From positions 62,001 through 126,000 of the forward strand of contig NZ_BSRG01000006.1 in assembly GCF_040363165.1 (NCBI RefSeq): a stretch of DNA of 64,000 nucleotides, read 5' to 3'. This document shows positions 8,512 through 17,637 of the stretch, piece by piece. Source of the DNA: Thermus sp. LT1-2-5. Its GTDB lineage: Bacteria > Deinococcota > Deinococci > Deinococcales > Thermaceae. The first letter of the stretch is position 1, and every line of letters starts with the position of its first letter. The position numbers and the translations under genes were made by a program. The notes beneath the pieces were generated by a model. It was not told the DNA's origin, did no database searches, and saw nothing but the letters and a program-made list of their open reading frames with translations.

Positions 8512-10358
8512 GCCACCTCCAAGAAGCGGGCCAAAAGCTCCATGCCCCAAGGGGAGAGGATGCTTTCGGGGTGGAACTGCACGCCAAAGGCCTTCCGCCC
8601 GTCCCAAAGGGCCATGGGCACGCCGTGTTCCGTCCAGGCCAGGAGGCGGAGGGAAGGGGGAAGGCGCCTTAGGGCCAAGGAGTGGTAGCGGGCGAAGGGC
8701 AAGGGGTTGGGGAAGCCCCTAAAGAGGGCCTCCCCCCCATGGTAGACGGCGTGGCCCTCCCCGTGGACCGGGGCCTCGCGGTAAAGCTCCGCCCCCAGGA
8801 CCACCCCCAGGGCCTGGTGGCCCAGGCAGACCCCCAGCATAGGGATGCCCTCTGCCAGGGCCCTTTCCGTCCACTCCAGGATGCGGCCCGCCGTGTAGGG
8901 GTCCTTGGGCCCCGGGCCCACCACCAGGTGGGTGAAGCCGGAAAGGTCCGGGGCCTCCTCCTGGTCCACCACCGCCACCTCCGCCCCCAGGGCCCGGAGG
9001 TAGTCCACCAGGTTGTAGCTAAAGGAGTCCCGGTTCTCCAGGAAGAGCACCCGGGCGCGAAGCCGCCTCGAGGGGAGCGGGGGGCGCCAGGAGGCGTTGG
9101 CCTTGGGGGGAAGGGGCCTCGCCCCGGGCCTGCCCCGCTCCAGGGCCAGGAGGAGGCTTTGCGCCTTATGCAAGGTTTCCTCGTACTCCCGCTCGGGCAA
9201 CGAGGCGATGACGATCCCCGCCCCGGCGGAGAAGAGCACCTCCTCCCCCACCTTCTGGAAGGAGCGGATCAGGATGTTGAAGTCCGCCCCCCGGCCCGAA
9301 ACGTAGCCGAGGCTTCCCGTGTAGGCCCCCCGGGGCACGGGCTCCAGCTCCCGGATGGCGGCCATCACCGTGCCCTTGGGGGCCCCGGTGATGGTGCCCC
9401 CGGGGAAGAGGCTTCGGAAGACCTCCCCCAAGGGGGCGGGGGTGTACCCCTCCACCTCGGACACCAGGTGCATCACGTGGGCGTAGCGCTCCACGGTGAA
9501 AAGCTCCCGCACCCGCACCGTGCCGGGGAGGGCCACCCGGGCCAGATCGTTGCGCAGGAGGTCCACCAGCATGGCGTGCTCCGCCCGCTCCTTGGGGGAG
9601 GAGAGGAGATCCTCCTCCAGGGCCAGGTCCTCCGCCTCCGTCCTCCCCCTGGGCCGCGTGCCGGCGATGGGCCGGGCGAGGAGGCGGCCGCCCACCTTCT
9701 GGAAAAGCCGCTCCGGGCTTCCCGAAACCACCGCCCACCCTTCCCCTTCCAACAGGCCCATGAAGGGGGAAGGGTTGAGGCGCCGGAGGCGGGCGTAGAG
9801 GAGGAGGGGGTCCACGGGGCCCAGGAGGCGGAAGCGGTGGGAAAGGTTCACCTGGTAGACCACCCCGGCCCGGATCCGCTCCTTCACCTCCGCCACCCCC
9901 CGCAAAAAGGCCTCCCGGGGGAAGTCGGAAACCAAGGGGTATTGGGGCAAGGAAGGCGGGGTGTAGGGGAGGGGCCGCAGGGCGAAGGAAGGGCGCGCCA
10001 CGAGCCTCCCCTCCAGGAGGGCGTAGCCCTCGGGGTAGTAGAAGAAGGCCGCCTCGGGGAGGCCGGGAAGGGGGGGATGGGCGGGAAGGCCCAGGTGGCG
10101 GGCAAACTCGTAGGCGAAAAAGCCGATCCAGGCGGGGAAAAAGCCCTTGCCCAAGCCCTTCTCCAGGTAGCGGAAAAGGTCCAGGGCCTCCCCCACCCGC
10201 CTCCCGTCCAGGTAAAGCCGGCCCTCCAGGACCTCGAGGCGGTGCCTCGGCCCCACCCCCAGGAGGGAAAGCCGGGAAAAGGGGGTGCGGGGCCCCAAGG
10301 ACTCCAACAGGGCGGGCCTCAGGCCCAGGGCCCGGGCGGCGTGGTAAAGCCCCAGCAC
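8508..10358 (-). CDS. pabB: Aminodeoxychorismate synthase, PabB-PabA fusion
   Basis: Converts chorismate and glutamine to aminodeoxychorismate. Residues 1 to about 410 are the chorismate-binding component, with YQVNLSHRF at 168-176, PIAGTRPRG at 230-238, LVDLLRNDLARV and FPGGTITGAPK. Residues from about 430 are a glutamine amidotransferase with LFLENRDSFSYNLVDYL, the nucleophile in GVCLGHQ and FGVQFHPES. At the catalytic loop it has PIAGT, not the PIKGT of E. coli PabB, so anthranilate synthase activity cannot be excluded by sequence. The PabC-like neighbour favours PABA. The GTG start lies seven bases after TATACT. Confidence 0.85.
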   Translation of the reverse strand: MLGLYHAARALGLRPALLESLGPRTPFSRLSLLGVGPRHRLEVLEGRLYLDGRRVGEALDLFRYLEKGLGKGFFPAWIGFFAYEFARHLGLPAHPPLPGLPEAAFFYYPEGYALLEGRLVARPSFALRPLPYTPPSLPQYPLVSDFPREAFLRGVAEVKERIRAGVVYQVNLSHRFRLLGPVDPLLLYARLRRLNPSPFMGLLEGEGWAVVSGSPERLFQKVGGRLLARPIAGTRPRGRTEAEDLALEEDLLSSPKERAEHAMLVDLLRNDLARVALPGTVRVRELFTVERYAHVMHLVSEVEGYTPAPLGEVFRSLFPGGTITGAPKGTVMAAIRELEPVPRGAYTGSLGYVSGRGADFNILIRSFQKVGEEVLFSAGAGIVIASLPEREYEETLHKAQSLLLALERGRPGARPLPPKANASWRPPLPSRRLRARVLFLENRDSFSYNLVDYLRALGAEVAVVDQEEAPDLSGFTHLVVGPGPKDPYTAGRILEWTERALAEGIPMLGVCLGHQALGVVLGAELYREAPVHGEGHAVYHGGEALFRGFPNPLPFARYHSLALRRLPPSLRLLAWTEHGVPMALWDGRKAFGVQFHPESILSPWGMELLARFLEVA

Positions 10359-10365
10359 GGCCCCG

Positions 10366-10371
10366 AGTATA
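10366..10371 (-). promoter_or_regulatory. -10 box of leaderless pabBA-pabC promoter
   Basis: TATACT on the minus strand, seven bases before the GTG at 10358. TTGACC lies twelve bases further upstream, too close for a standard -35. Confidence 0.55.
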
Positions 10372-10410
10372 CCCAGGCAAGAGGGTCAAGCCCCGTTTCG
10401 CCCGGTGGGT

Positions 10411-11244
10411 CTAGCCCCGCACCCGCCTCAGGGGAAGCCCCTCCGCCTTGGCCCAGGCCTCGAGGGCAGGGGCAGGCCGTTGGGCGAAGAAGGCGAGGAG
10501 CTTGATGTAGGCGGGGTTCTCCGGGGAAGCGGGGCTGAAGGCGGCCCCCAGGAGCTCGGGAAGCCCCGCCCGCTGGCAAAACCGGGCCCAAAGGTGGGGC
10601 TCCAGGGCGGCCAGGGCCACCTCCCCTTCCTTCGCGGGGTAGACCCCGTAGCAGAGGACGGAGCCGTCCAAAAAGGGGATGGGCGGGTAGGCCATGGCCC
10701 GCACCGCCTGGGAGAGGGCCACCTCATAGACCCCGCCCCCGAGGAGGAGGCCCTTCAAGGCGGCCAGGGCCAGGGCGTAGGCCCCGGCCAGGTCGGCGAA
10801 CTGGAAGGCCCGCCAGGGAAAGCGGCCCAAAAGACCCGCCTCCGCCAGGTAGGTGAGGTCGTGCCCGGGGTCATCCCCTTCCGGGTAGCCCCGGAGCCGG
10901 GCGTAGACCAGGCGGGGGTTGCGCTCCAGAAGCACTTCCGGCCCCAGGCCCAGCCGCTCCATGACCCCGGGGCGGTTGGCCTCGAGGAGGATGGCCGCCT
11001 CCGCCACAAGCCCCAGCAGGGCCTCCCGCCCCTCCTCCGTCTTCAGGTCCAGGACCCACACCGCCTTCCCCGCATTCAGGAAGCGGTAGGCCTCCGGGGC
11101 CAGGGCCTCTAAGGGGTCCCCCGTGGGGGGCTCCACCTTGAGCACGGGAAGGCCCAGCTCCATAAGGAGCTTCCCCGCCAAGGGCCCCGGCAGGAGGCGG
11201 CTGAGGTCCAGGACCCTACCGGGGGGCCATGCGCAGGGCGCCAT
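10411..11244 (-). CDS. CaiB/BaiF family CoA-transferase or 2-methylacyl-CoA racemase-like protein
   Basis: Family III CoA-transferase fold acting on acyl-CoA thioesters. The N-terminal signature is [21 protein letters not shown] followed by VLKVEPP; the region [16 protein letters not shown] contains the expected catalytic aspartate. At 277 residues it is clearly shorter than typical members (about 360-400). The ATG at 11244 overlaps the end of the SDR gene by 29 bases, so it is third in the thiolase-SDR-CaiB operon. The substrate is unknown; the company of a thiolase and a hydroxyacyl-CoA dehydrogenase points to fatty-acid or branched-chain acyl-CoA metabolism. Confidence 0.88.
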   Translation of the reverse strand: MAPCAWPPGRVLDLSRLLPGPLAGKLLMELGLPVLKVEPPTGDPLEALAPEAYRFLNAGKAVWVLDLKTEEGREALLGLVAEAAILLEANRPGVMERLGLGPEVLLERNPRLVYARLRGYPEGDDPGHDLTYLAEAGLLGRFPWRAFQFADLAGAYALALAALKGLLLGGGVYEVALSQAVRAMAYPPIPFLDGSVLCYGVYPAKEGEVALAALEPHLWARFCQRAGLPELLGAAFSPASPENPAYIKLLAFFAQRPAPALEAWAKAEGLPLRRVRG

Positions 11245-11944
11245 CCAGCCGGATCACCTCCCCGTTCAGCATGGGGTTTTCCAGGATGTGCAGGACCAAG
11301 AGGGCGTACTCCTCCGGGCGGCCCAGGCGTTTGGGGAAGGGAACCTGTTCCGCCAAGGAGGCCCGGGCCTTCTCGGGTAGCCCCGCAAGAAGGGGGGTAT
11401 CGAAGAGGCCCGGGGCGATGGCCACCACCCTTATGCCCCACTCGGCCAGCTCCCGGGCGGCGGGGAGGGTGAGGGCCACCACGCCCCCCTTGCTGGCGGC
11501 GTAGGCCGCCTGGCCGATCTGCCCCTCGTAAGCCGCCACGCTGGCGGTGTTCACGATGACGCCCCGCTGCCCTTCCCCATCGGGCGCGTTCTCCCGCAGG
11601 GCCGAGGCCGCCAGGCGGAGGACGTTAAAGGTGCCCACCAGGTTCACCTCCACCACCTTGCGAAAGCTCTCCAGGTCGTGGGGTCCTTCCCGGCCCAGGA
11701 TCCTCTTGGCCAGGCCGATGCCCGCGGCGTTCACCACGGCGAAGAGGAGCCCTTCTTCCTGCGCTAGGGCCAGGGCTCGGGCCACGTCCGCCTCCGACCG
11801 CACGTCCCCTTCCACGTAGCGAAGCCCGTCCTCCCCCCGCCTCAGGTCCAAGACCACCACCCGGTAGCCCCTGGCCTCCAGGGCCAAGGCGGCAGCCCGC
11901 CCGAGCCCCGAGGCCCCGCCCGTTACCAAAGCGCTCCTTTTCAT
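11216..11944 (-). CDS. SDR oxidoreductase, type II 3-hydroxyacyl-CoA dehydrogenase-like
   Basis: NAD(H)-dependent short-chain dehydrogenase of 242 residues. It has the cofactor motif TGGASGLG at 8-15, NAAGIG, the catalytic serine in [15 protein letters not shown] with the Tyr and Lys, and PGLFDTPLL. The overall layout ([15 protein letters not shown]) resembles mammalian HSD10 and bacterial type II 3-hydroxyacyl-CoA dehydrogenases. It lies between a thiolase and a CoA-transferase in one minus-strand operon, consistent with beta-oxidation of short or branched acyl-CoA. Confidence 0.9.
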   Translation of the reverse strand: MKRSALVTGGASGLGRAAALALEARGYRVVVLDLRRGEDGLRYVEGDVRSEADVARALALAQEEGLLFAVVNAAGIGLAKRILGREGPHDLESFRKVVEVNLVGTFNVLRLAASALRENAPDGEGQRGVIVNTASVAAYEGQIGQAAYAASKGGVVALTLPAARELAEWGIRVVAIAPGLFDTPLLAGLPEKARASLAEQVPFPKRLGRPEEYALLVLHILENPMLNGEVIRLDGALRMAPR

Positions 11945-11951
11945 ACCCCTC

Positions 11952-13106
11952 CTATAACCTTTGGATCACCGTGGCCGTGGCCTGGCCATGGCCGATGCAC
12001 ATCACCTGCAGGCCGAACTCCCCGTCCCGCCTTTCCAGCTCGTGGAGGAGCTTGGTCATGAGGATGACCCCCGTGGCCCCCAAGGGGTGGCCCAGGGCGA
12101 TGGCCCCCCCGTTCGGGTTCACCCGCTCGGGGTCGGGGCGGAACTCCCTGAGAAAGGCCAGGACCACGCTGGCGAAGGCCTCGTTCACCTCGATCACGTC
12201 CAGGTCGCTTAGGGCAAGCCCAGCCCGCGCCAAGGCCTTCCGCGTGGCGGGGAGGATCTCCAGAAGCTGCAAGGTGGGGTCCCCCGCCACCACCACCCGG
12301 GCCAGGAAGCGGGCCCGGGGCCTAAGGCCCAAGGCCAGGGCCTTCTCCCTTTCGCCCAGGAGCAAGGCCGCCGCCCCGTCCGAAATCTGGCTGCTGTTCC
12401 CGGCGGTGATGAGGCCGTCTTCCCGGAAGGCGGGCTTGAGGGCGGCGAGCCGTTCCAGGCTGGTGTCGGGGCGGACGCCCTCGTCGCGGGTCAAAAGGAA
12501 GGGCCTTCCCTCCGCATCCAGGCCGGTGAGGGGAAGCATCTCCCGGGCGAAGCGGCCCTCCTCCGTGGCCCGTTGCGCCCGGCGGTGGGAAAGGAGGCTC
12601 CACTCGTCCAGGTCCTTACGGGAAAAGCCAAAAAGCCGGGCGATGCGCTCGGCGCTTTCCCCTTGGTGCACCAGCTCGTACTTGTCGAAGAGGGCAGGGT
12701 TTAGGGTGTGAAACCCGCCCCCGATGTCCGAGAACATGGGGGCCCGGGTCATGCTCTCCACCCCCCCGGCGATGGCGAAGTCCAGGTCCCCGGCAACGAT
12801 GGCCTGGGCGGCGAAGTGCACCGCCTGCTGGCTCGAGCCGCACATGCGGTTTAGCGTTACCGCCGGCACCTCCTTGGGCAGGCGGGAAAGGAGGACGGCA
12901 AGCCGCCCCACATTCGCCCCCTGCTCCCCCGCCTGGGTCACGCACCCCGTCACCACGTCCTCCACCCAGGCAGGGTCCAGTCCGCTTCGCGCCAGGAGGG
13001 CGTTCAGGACCTCGGCGTAGAGGGCATCGGGCCGCCACGCCCTAAGGGCCCCGTTCCTTTTGCCGATGGGGGTACGCACCGCCTCGAGGATCACCGCCTC
13101 CCTCAT
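11952..13106 (-). CDS. Thiolase (acetyl-CoA acetyltransferase family)
   Basis: Cleaves 3-ketoacyl-CoA or condenses acetyl-CoA. The 384-residue protein has the acyl-binding cysteine in [11 protein letters not shown] (about residue 88), [17 protein letters not shown] with the active-site histidine, and the second cysteine in [10 protein letters not shown]. The start ATG is preceded by GGAGG at five bases. First gene of the operon, with a promoter about 80 bases upstream. Biosynthetic or degradative use cannot be told apart here; the downstream genes favour degradation. Confidence 0.93.
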   Translation of the reverse strand: MREAVILEAVRTPIGKRNGALRAWRPDALYAEVLNALLARSGLDPAWVEDVVTGCVTQAGEQGANVGRLAVLLSRLPKEVPAVTLNRMCGSSQQAVHFAAQAIVAGDLDFAIAGGVESMTRAPMFSDIGGGFHTLNPALFDKYELVHQGESAERIARLFGFSRKDLDEWSLLSHRRAQRATEEGRFAREMLPLTGLDAEGRPFLLTRDEGVRPDTSLERLAALKPAFREDGLITAGNSSQISDGAAALLLGEREKALALGLRPRARFLARVVVAGDPTLQLLEILPATRKALARAGLALSDLDVIEVNEAFASVVLAFLREFRPDPERVNPNGGAIALGHPLGATGVILMTKLLHELERRDGEFGLQVMCIGHGQATATVIQRL

Positions 13107-13190
13107 ACGGGCCTCCGTAGGTGTTCCCGAAAAACAACACCCCCCGGAAGGGGAAAATTCGCTCGCCTAGCCAGAACACCTTGACACCGT

Positions 13191-13219
13191 AGTTTACCTG
13201 GCGCTTTCTCTGAATACAA
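13191..13219 (-). promoter_or_regulatory. Promoter of the thiolase operon
   Basis: On the minus strand TTGTAT (13219-13214) and TAAACT (13196-13191) are separated by 17 bases. This predicts an untranslated leader of roughly 80 bases before the thiolase ATG, which has its own ribosome site. Confidence 0.55.
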
Positions 13220-13298
13220 GAATGAACCGCCTTTTACCCCGCCCAAATCTGGACTTTTTAGACCAAAACCAGAGAGGGCTTCTCGTTCCACCCACCCC

Positions 13299-13327
13299 TT
13301 GACGCCACCGGCCTCGCACACTACACT
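13299..13327 (+). promoter_or_regulatory. Promoter of tRNA-Pro
   Basis: TTGACG (13299-13304), a 17-base spacer and TACACT (13322-13327), ending 13 bases before the tRNA. This is close to the sigma-70/SigA consensus. Confidence 0.8.
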
Positions 13328-13340
13328 AACCCTTGCGCGC

Positions 13341-13417
13341 CGGGGAGTAGCGCAGCCTGGTAGCGCACACGCTTGGGGTGCGTGTGGTCGTCGGTTCAAA
13401 TCCGGCCTCCCCGACCA
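13341..13417 (+). tRNA. tRNA-Pro (anticodon GGG)
   Basis: A 77-base cloverleaf. The acceptor stem is CGGGGAG paired with CTCCCCG. The anticodon stem is CACGC/GCGTG around the loop TTGGGGT, giving anticodon GGG for CCC and CCU codons. The T arm contains GGTTCAAATCC, and the 3' CCA is encoded. It stands alone with its own promoter, divergent from the thiolase operon. Confidence 0.95.
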
Positions 13418-13443
13418 AAAAGGCCCCGCCTAAAGGCGGGGCC
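13418..13443 (-). terminator. Intrinsic terminator after rpe
   Basis: Perfect 9-bp hairpin GGCCCCGCC/GGCGGGGCC with a four-base loop (13422-13443). The T run (five T) is on the minus strand, so it ends rpe transcripts. The hairpin may also help end the tRNA-Pro transcript, but there is no T run in that direction. Confidence 0.8.
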
Positions 13444-13448
13444 CTAAC

Positions 13449-14099
13449 TTATTCCAGAGCTTTCCGCAAGGCGCTTAGGTTTTCCGACACGGGCCGCCCG
13501 TTGAAGAGGGCGCTTCCCGCCACCGCCACGTCGGCGCCCGCCTCGTGGACCTCCTTCACCGTATCCCGGTTCACCCCTCCATCCACCACCAGGAGGCAGG
13601 CAGAATTGACCCGGTCCCGCATGGCCCGAAGCCGCCGAAGCCGTTCCGTAGCGGTGGGGATGTACCTTTGCCCCCCGAACCCCGGGTTCACGCTCATGAG
13701 GAGGGCCAGGTCCAGTTCGGGCAGAAGGGGTTCAAAGGCCTCGAGGGGAGTCCCGGGGTTGACGGCAAGCCCCACCTTTTTCCCCAACTCCTTCACCCGC
13801 TGCACCGCCCGGTGGGGGTGATAGGTGGCCTCGAAGTGGACGGTGATGTGGTCCGCCCCCGCTTGGGCGAAGTCCTCGAGGTAGCGCTCCGGGTTCACGA
13901 TCATGAGGTGGACGTCCAAGGGCAAGGTGGTGACCCGACGCACCGCCTCCACCAAGATGGGACCAAAGGTGAGGTTGGGGACAAAGACCCCGTCCATCAC
14001 GTCCAGGTGGATCCAGTCCACCCCCGCCCTTTCCGCCTCCTGGATCTCCTCCTTAAGCCTGGCCAGGTCCGCCGTGAGGATGGAAGCCGCAAAGCGCAC
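13449..14099 (-). CDS. rpe: Ribulose-phosphate 3-epimerase
   Basis: Interconverts ribulose 5-phosphate and xylulose 5-phosphate in the pentose phosphate pathway. A 216-residue TIM barrel with the catalytic segments AASILTADL, IHLDVMDGVFVPNLTFGP, LDVHLMIVNPERY, MSVNPGFGGQRY and VDGGVN. The start is GTG at 14099, six bases after TATAGT, so the message is probably leaderless although the PsiE-like gene ends only 15 bases upstream. Transketolase, the next enzyme of the pathway, is two genes upstream on the same strand. Confidence 0.96.
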   Translation of the reverse strand: MRFAASILTADLARLKEEIQEAERAGVDWIHLDVMDGVFVPNLTFGPILVEAVRRVTTLPLDVHLMIVNPERYLEDFAQAGADHITVHFEATYHPHRAVQRVKELGKKVGLAVNPGTPLEAFEPLLPELDLALLMSVNPGFGGQRYIPTATERLRRLRAMRDRVNSACLLVVDGGVNRDTVKEVHEAGADVAVAGSALFNGRPVSENLSALRKALE

Positions 14100-14105
14100 A
14101 AGGAG

Positions 14106-14111
14106 ACTATA
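14106..14111 (-). promoter_or_regulatory. -10 box of leaderless rpe promoter
   Basis: TATAGT on the minus strand, six bases before the rpe GTG. The -35 region would lie inside the PsiE-like gene and is not obvious. Confidence 0.55.
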
Positions 14112-14114
14112 CCC

Positions 14115-14546
14115 CTAACGGTGGACCAAGCGATACGACGCTGCCAGGACCAAGATCATAAGGGAAAGGAGAAAGAGCTCCGCCAACACGGCTTGGAAGC
14201 CAGGATGGTCCAGGGCAAAGGGGAATTTCTGAAGCCCCTCTGCGGTGACCACTAAGATGCGACGTACCCCCGCGATGATGCCGATGATGAGAAAGGGCTC
14301 CACCTGGAGTTGCCCCTCCTTAGCAAAGCGCACCAGGGTATAGAGGATCTCCGCCATCATAAGGGCGAGAAGCACACGATCCAACAAGAAAACGGCGAGC
14401 TTGTGCCCCTCGTGCCTAAAGAGCATGCCTACCCCCTCCACCACGGAACCCATCAGAAGGTACGCCGCTCCCAAGGTCACCAAGAGCCCGGCAAAGAGAT
14501 AAATGACCCCCTCCGCCCGGGGAAAAAAACGCAGGAACCCCTCCAT
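14115..14546 (-). CDS. PsiE-like (phosphate-starvation-inducible E family) membrane protein
   Basis: A 143-residue integral membrane protein with four predicted segments (about residues 12-33, 50-72, 84-105 and 115-138). The central part, LYTLVRFAKEGQLQVEPFLIIGIIAGVRRILV, matches the PsiE family pattern, in which a loop with VEPFL precedes a conserved Arg-Arg-Ile. The function of the family is unknown. It lies between tkt and rpe on the same strand with no clear promoter of its own. Confidence 0.8.
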   Translation of the reverse strand: MEGFLRFFPRAEGVIYLFAGLLVTLGAAYLLMGSVVEGVGMLFRHEGHKLAVFLLDRVLLALMMAEILYTLVRFAKEGQLQVEPFLIIGIIAGVRRILVVTAEGLQKFPFALDHPGFQAVLAELFLLSLMILVLAASYRLVHR

Positions 14547-14601
14547 AGGAAAGAAGGTAAGTGACCCCTCCCCTACCCGTTAAGGGGTAAAAGGCCTTTG
14601 C

Positions 14602-16557
14602 CTACACCAATGCCAAAAGCGCCTCCGCCACCCTTTCCGGGGTGAAGCCCAGCCGCTCGTAGACCTCGGGGTAAGGGGCGCTGGCCCCGAAGCGGTCCAG
14701 TCCCACCACCTTGTGGGCGTAGCGCTCCCAGCCCAAGGAGGCTCCCGCCTCCACCGCCACCACGGGCAGGCCCGGGGGCAGGACCCCTTTGCGGTAGTCC
14801 TCGGGTTGGGCCTCGAAAAGCTCAAAACAGGGCAGGCTCACCACCCGCACCCCAACGCCCCGCTCCTCGAGAAGCTCCTTGGCCTTCAGGGCCAAGTGGA
14901 CCTCGCTCCCCGTGGCCACGATGACCCCTTGAGGGTTCTCGGCGTCCTCCAGAACGTACCCACCCCGGAGAAGCCCCTTGGCCTTCTCCGGGGAAAGGAG
15001 GGGCACCGCCTGCCGGGTGAAGACCAAGGCGGTGGGGCCATCCTTGCGCCGCAAGGCTACCTGCCAGGCGTAGAAGGTTTCGTGGGCGTCAGCGGGCCGG
15101 ATCACCCAAAGCCCCGGCATGGCCCGGAGGCTCATAAGGTGCTCTATGGGCTGGTGGGTGGGCCCGTCCTCCCCCAGGGCGATGGAGTCGTGGGTGTAGA
15201 CGAAAATCGTGGGCGTTCCCATCAAGGCGGCCAGGCGCACGGCGGGGCGCATGTAATCGGAAAAGACCAGGAAGGTCCCCCCGTAGGCCCGGTAGCCCCC
15301 ATGGAGGTTGAGCCCGTTCAGGATGGCTCCCATGCCGTGCTCCCGCACCCCGAAGTGCAGGTAGCGGCCCGTGGGAGTGTCCGCCGAGAAGTCCTCCATG
15401 CCTGCGGCCTTGGTGTTGTTCGAAGGGGTGAGGTCGGCGCTACCCCCCACCAGCTCCGGCACCCGGGAAGCGAGGAGGTCCAGCACCTTGCCGCTCGCCG
15501 CCCGGGTGGCCACGGGCTTGTCAAAGGCGGGCGGTTCCTCCGGCAAAGGGGGAAGCTCCCCCTGAAGACGGCGGCGAAGCTCTTGGTATAGCTCCGGGAA
15601 GTCCTTGGCGTAAGCCTCTAAGGCCTGTTCCCACGCCTCCTGCCAGGCCCTGCCCTGGGCGCGCATGTCCATGTGGCGGTAGACCTCCTCGGGGACCACG
15701 AAGGGGGGGTAGGGCCAGCCGAGGTTTTTGCGGGTGGCCTCCACCGCCTCCGGGCCCAGGGGTTCCCCGTGGGCCTTGTGGGAGTCCTGCTTGGGCGAGC
15801 CGTAGCCGATGTGGCTCCGCACGGCGATGAGGGTGGGACGCTCGTCCAGCTGGGCCAGCTTGAGGGCATGGCGGAGGGCATCCAGGTCGTTGGCGTCCTC
15901 CACCCTTAGGGTCTGCCAGCCGTAGGCGCGGTAGCGCAAGAGAACGTCCTCGCTGAAGGCCAAGTCCGTGGGGCCGTCAATGGATATGCGGTTATCGTCC
16001 CAGAAAACAATGAGCTTGGATAGTTTCCAGTGTCCTGCCAAGGCGCTCGCCTCGGAGGAAACCCCCTCCATGAGGTCCCCGTCCGAGGCCAGGACGTAGG
16101 TGTAGTGGTCCACCACAAGGTGGCCAGGGCGGTTAAACTCGGCGGCGAGCTTCTTTTCCGCCAAGGCTAGGCCCACCGCCGTGGAAATCCCCTGGCCCAA
16201 GGGGCCCGTGGTCACCTCCACCCCCGGGGTGTGGCCGTACTCGGGGTGGCCCGGGGTCTTGGAGCCCCACTGGCGGAAGCGCCTGAGCTCCTCCAGGGAA
16301 AGGTCATACCCCGTGAGGTGAAGGGTGGCGTAAAGGAGCATGGAACCGTGCCCGGCGGAGAGGACAAAACGGTCCCGGTTGGGCCAGGTGGGGTCTAGGG
16401 GGTTGTGCCGCATCACCTCCCGGTAGAGGAGGTAGGCCAAGGGCGCCATGGCCATGGGCATGCCGGGATGGCCGCTTTTGGCCTTTTCCACGGCGTCCAT
16501 GGCCAGGAAGCGGATGGCGTTCACCGAAAGGGCCACGAGGTCCTGGGTCTGGGTCAT
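14602..16557 (-). CDS. tkt: Transketolase
   Basis: ThDP-dependent transfer of two-carbon units in the pentose phosphate pathway. The 651-residue protein has [42 protein letters not shown], the ThDP/Mg motif [14 protein letters not shown], and in the Pyr domain [12 protein letters not shown] and [13 protein letters not shown] chose the ATG at 16557, with GGAGG five bases upstream, over the longer frame from 16596. TATAGT about 100 bases upstream is the likely promoter. It pairs functionally with rpe downstream. Confidence 0.96.
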   Translation of the reverse strand: MTQTQDLVALSVNAIRFLAMDAVEKAKSGHPGMPMAMAPLAYLLYREVMRHNPLDPTWPNRDRFVLSAGHGSMLLYATLHLTGYDLSLEELRRFRQWGSKTPGHPEYGHTPGVEVTTGPLGQGISTAVGLALAEKKLAAEFNRPGHLVVDHYTYVLASDGDLMEGVSSEASALAGHWKLSKLIVFWDDNRISIDGPTDLAFSEDVLLRYRAYGWQTLRVEDANDLDALRHALKLAQLDERPTLIAVRSHIGYGSPKQDSHKAHGEPLGPEAVEATRKNLGWPYPPFVVPEEVYRHMDMRAQGRAWQEAWEQALEAYAKDFPELYQELRRRLQGELPPLPEEPPAFDKPVATRAASGKVLDLLASRVPELVGGSADLTPSNNTKAAGMEDFSADTPTGRYLHFGVREHGMGAILNGLNLHGGYRAYGGTFLVFSDYMRPAVRLAALMGTPTIFVYTHDSIALGEDGPTHQPIEHLMSLRAMPGLWVIRPADAHETFYAWQVALRRKDGPTALVFTRQAVPLLSPEKAKGLLRGGYVLEDAENPQGVIVATGSEVHLALKAKELLEERGVGVRVVSLPCFELFEAQPEDYRKGVLPPGLPVVAVEAGASLGWERYAHKVVGLDRFGASAPYPEVYERLGFTPERVAEALLALV

Positions 16558-16658
16558 GGTTCCCTCCAGGGTAGGCTTCCCCACGCCAAAGCGCAAGGAA
16601 GCCCGGGGCGTTGGAGCATAAAGGAGCGCTTATGGAACGCCCCACATCCCCGCGAAAA

Positions 16659-16664
16659 ACTATA
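16659..16664 (-). promoter_or_regulatory. Likely -10 box of tkt
   Basis: TATAGT on the minus strand, about 100 bases before the tkt ATG. The -35 is weak. It lies back to back with the tRNA-Arg promoter. Confidence 0.4.
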
Positions 16665-16679
16665 CCTGGCAAGGGGCGG

Positions 16680-16708
16680 TTGCCTTCCCCCTTGGGGGGT
16701 GCTAAAAT
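16680..16708 (+). promoter_or_regulatory. Promoter of tRNA-Arg
   Basis: TTGCCT (16680-16685), a 17-base spacer and TAAAAT (16703-16708), ending 13 bases before the tRNA. This is the same geometry as the tRNA-Pro promoter in this window. Confidence 0.8.
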
Positions 16709-16721
16709 CCCAAGGGCGTGG

Positions 16722-16798
16722 GCGCCCGTAGCTCAGCAGGATAGAGCGGGGGCTTCCTAAGCCCTAGGTCGGGGGTTCGAATCCCTCCGGGCGCACCA
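16722..16798 (+). tRNA. tRNA-Arg (anticodon CCT)
   Basis: A 77-base cloverleaf. The acceptor stem is GCGCCCG/CGGGCGC. The anticodon stem GGGGC/GCCCT encloses the loop TTCCTAA, giving anticodon CCU for the AGG codon. The T arm has GGTTCGAATCC, and the CCA end is encoded. It is followed by its own terminator. Confidence 0.95.
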
Positions 16799-16815
16799 AG
16801 CGCAGGACACAAAAC

Positions 16816-16849
16816 TTCCGCCCTCGGAAAGGAGGGCGGAAATCTTTTT
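16816..16849 (+). terminator. Intrinsic terminator after tRNA-Arg
   Basis: Perfect 10-bp hairpin TTCCGCCCTC/GAGGGCGGAA with loop GGAAAG, followed by ATC and five T on the plus strand. Confidence 0.9.
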
Positions 16850-16860
16850 ACCCCTTCCTC

Positions 16861-17637
16861 CTACGCCCAGTGGTTCAAGGGGCCGTGGCCCTGGCCCAAG
16901 GGAGGCGCCGTCTTAAGGGCGCGGGTGAGGTAGGCCTTGGCCTCCGCCACCGCCTCCTCTAGGGGCCTGCCCCGGGCCAGGAGGGCAGCGATGGCGGCGG
17001 AAAGGGTGCAGCCCGTGCCGTGGGTGTTCCGGGTGGCCACCCGGGGTGCGGCGTAGGCCCGCACCCCCCCCCGGGTAGCCAGGAGGTCCACCGCTTCCTC
17101 CCCCTCCAGGTGCCCCCCTTTGAGGAGGACCGCCCTGGGCCCCAAGGCCAAGAGGGCTTTGGCGGCCTCCTTCGCCTCCGCTAGGGTGGGGATGGGCTCG
17201 CCCAAGAGGGCCTCGGCCTCGAGGCGGTTCGGGGTGATGAGGTCCGCCAGGGGGAAAAGCCGTTCCTTCAGGGCCGCCACAGCCTCCTGGGCGAGAAGGG
17301 GGTCCCCCCCCTTGGCCACCATCACCGGGTCCACCACCAAGGGCCTCAGGCCAAAGCGGACCACCGCCTCCGCCACCGCCAGCACGATCTCCCCGCTCCC
17401 CAAGGCCCCGGTCTTGGCGGCGTGGACGGGGAGGTCCTCGGCCACGCTTTGGATCTGGGCGTAGACCAACTCCGGGGGGAGAAGGTGCACCCGCCGCACC
17501 CCCAGGGTGTTCTGGGCCGTGACCAGGGTGAGGGCACTCGCCCCGTAGACCCCGAAGCGGAAAAAGGTCTTGAGGTCCGCCTGCACCCCCGCCCCGCCTC
17601 CCGAGTCCGAGCCGGCGATGGTAAGGGCTACCCTCAT
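16861..17637 (-). CDS. thiD: Hydroxymethylpyrimidine/phosphomethylpyrimidine kinase ThiD
   Basis: Phosphorylates HMP and HMP-P to HMP-PP for thiamine synthesis. The 258-residue ribokinase-fold protein begins [18 protein letters not shown] and has [26 protein letters not shown] and the anion-hole/catalytic motif [15 protein letters not shown]. The frame stays open far upstream, but the real start is the ATG at 17637, which overlaps the stop of the MFS gene (ATGA). Last gene of the TPP-riboswitch operon. Confidence 0.96.
   Translation of the reverse strand: MRVALTIAGSDSGGGAGVQADLKTFFRFGVYGASALTLVTAQNTLGVRRVHLLPPELVYAQIQSVAEDLPVHAAKTGALGSGEIVLAVAEAVVRFGLRPLVVDPVMVAKGGDPLLAQEAVAALKERLFPLADLITPNRLEAEALLGEPIPTLAEAKEAAKALLALGPRAVLLKGGHLEGEEAVDLLATRGGVRAYAAPRVATRNTHGTGCTLSAAIAALLARGRPLEEAVAEAKAYLTRALKTAPPLGQGHGPLNHWA

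Noticed and set aside
8682-10505. Long plus-strand open frame (607 codons) opposite the PabB-PabA fusion
   Set aside because: It is a shadow frame of a high-GC gene: low complexity, rich in Gly, Pro, His and Arg, no family motif, and its partner strand has clear catalytic motifs.
13181-13186. TTGACA on plus as a second promoter before tRNA-Pro
   Set aside because: No acceptable -10 lies 16-18 bases downstream; the TTGACG/TACACT pair closer to the tRNA fits better.
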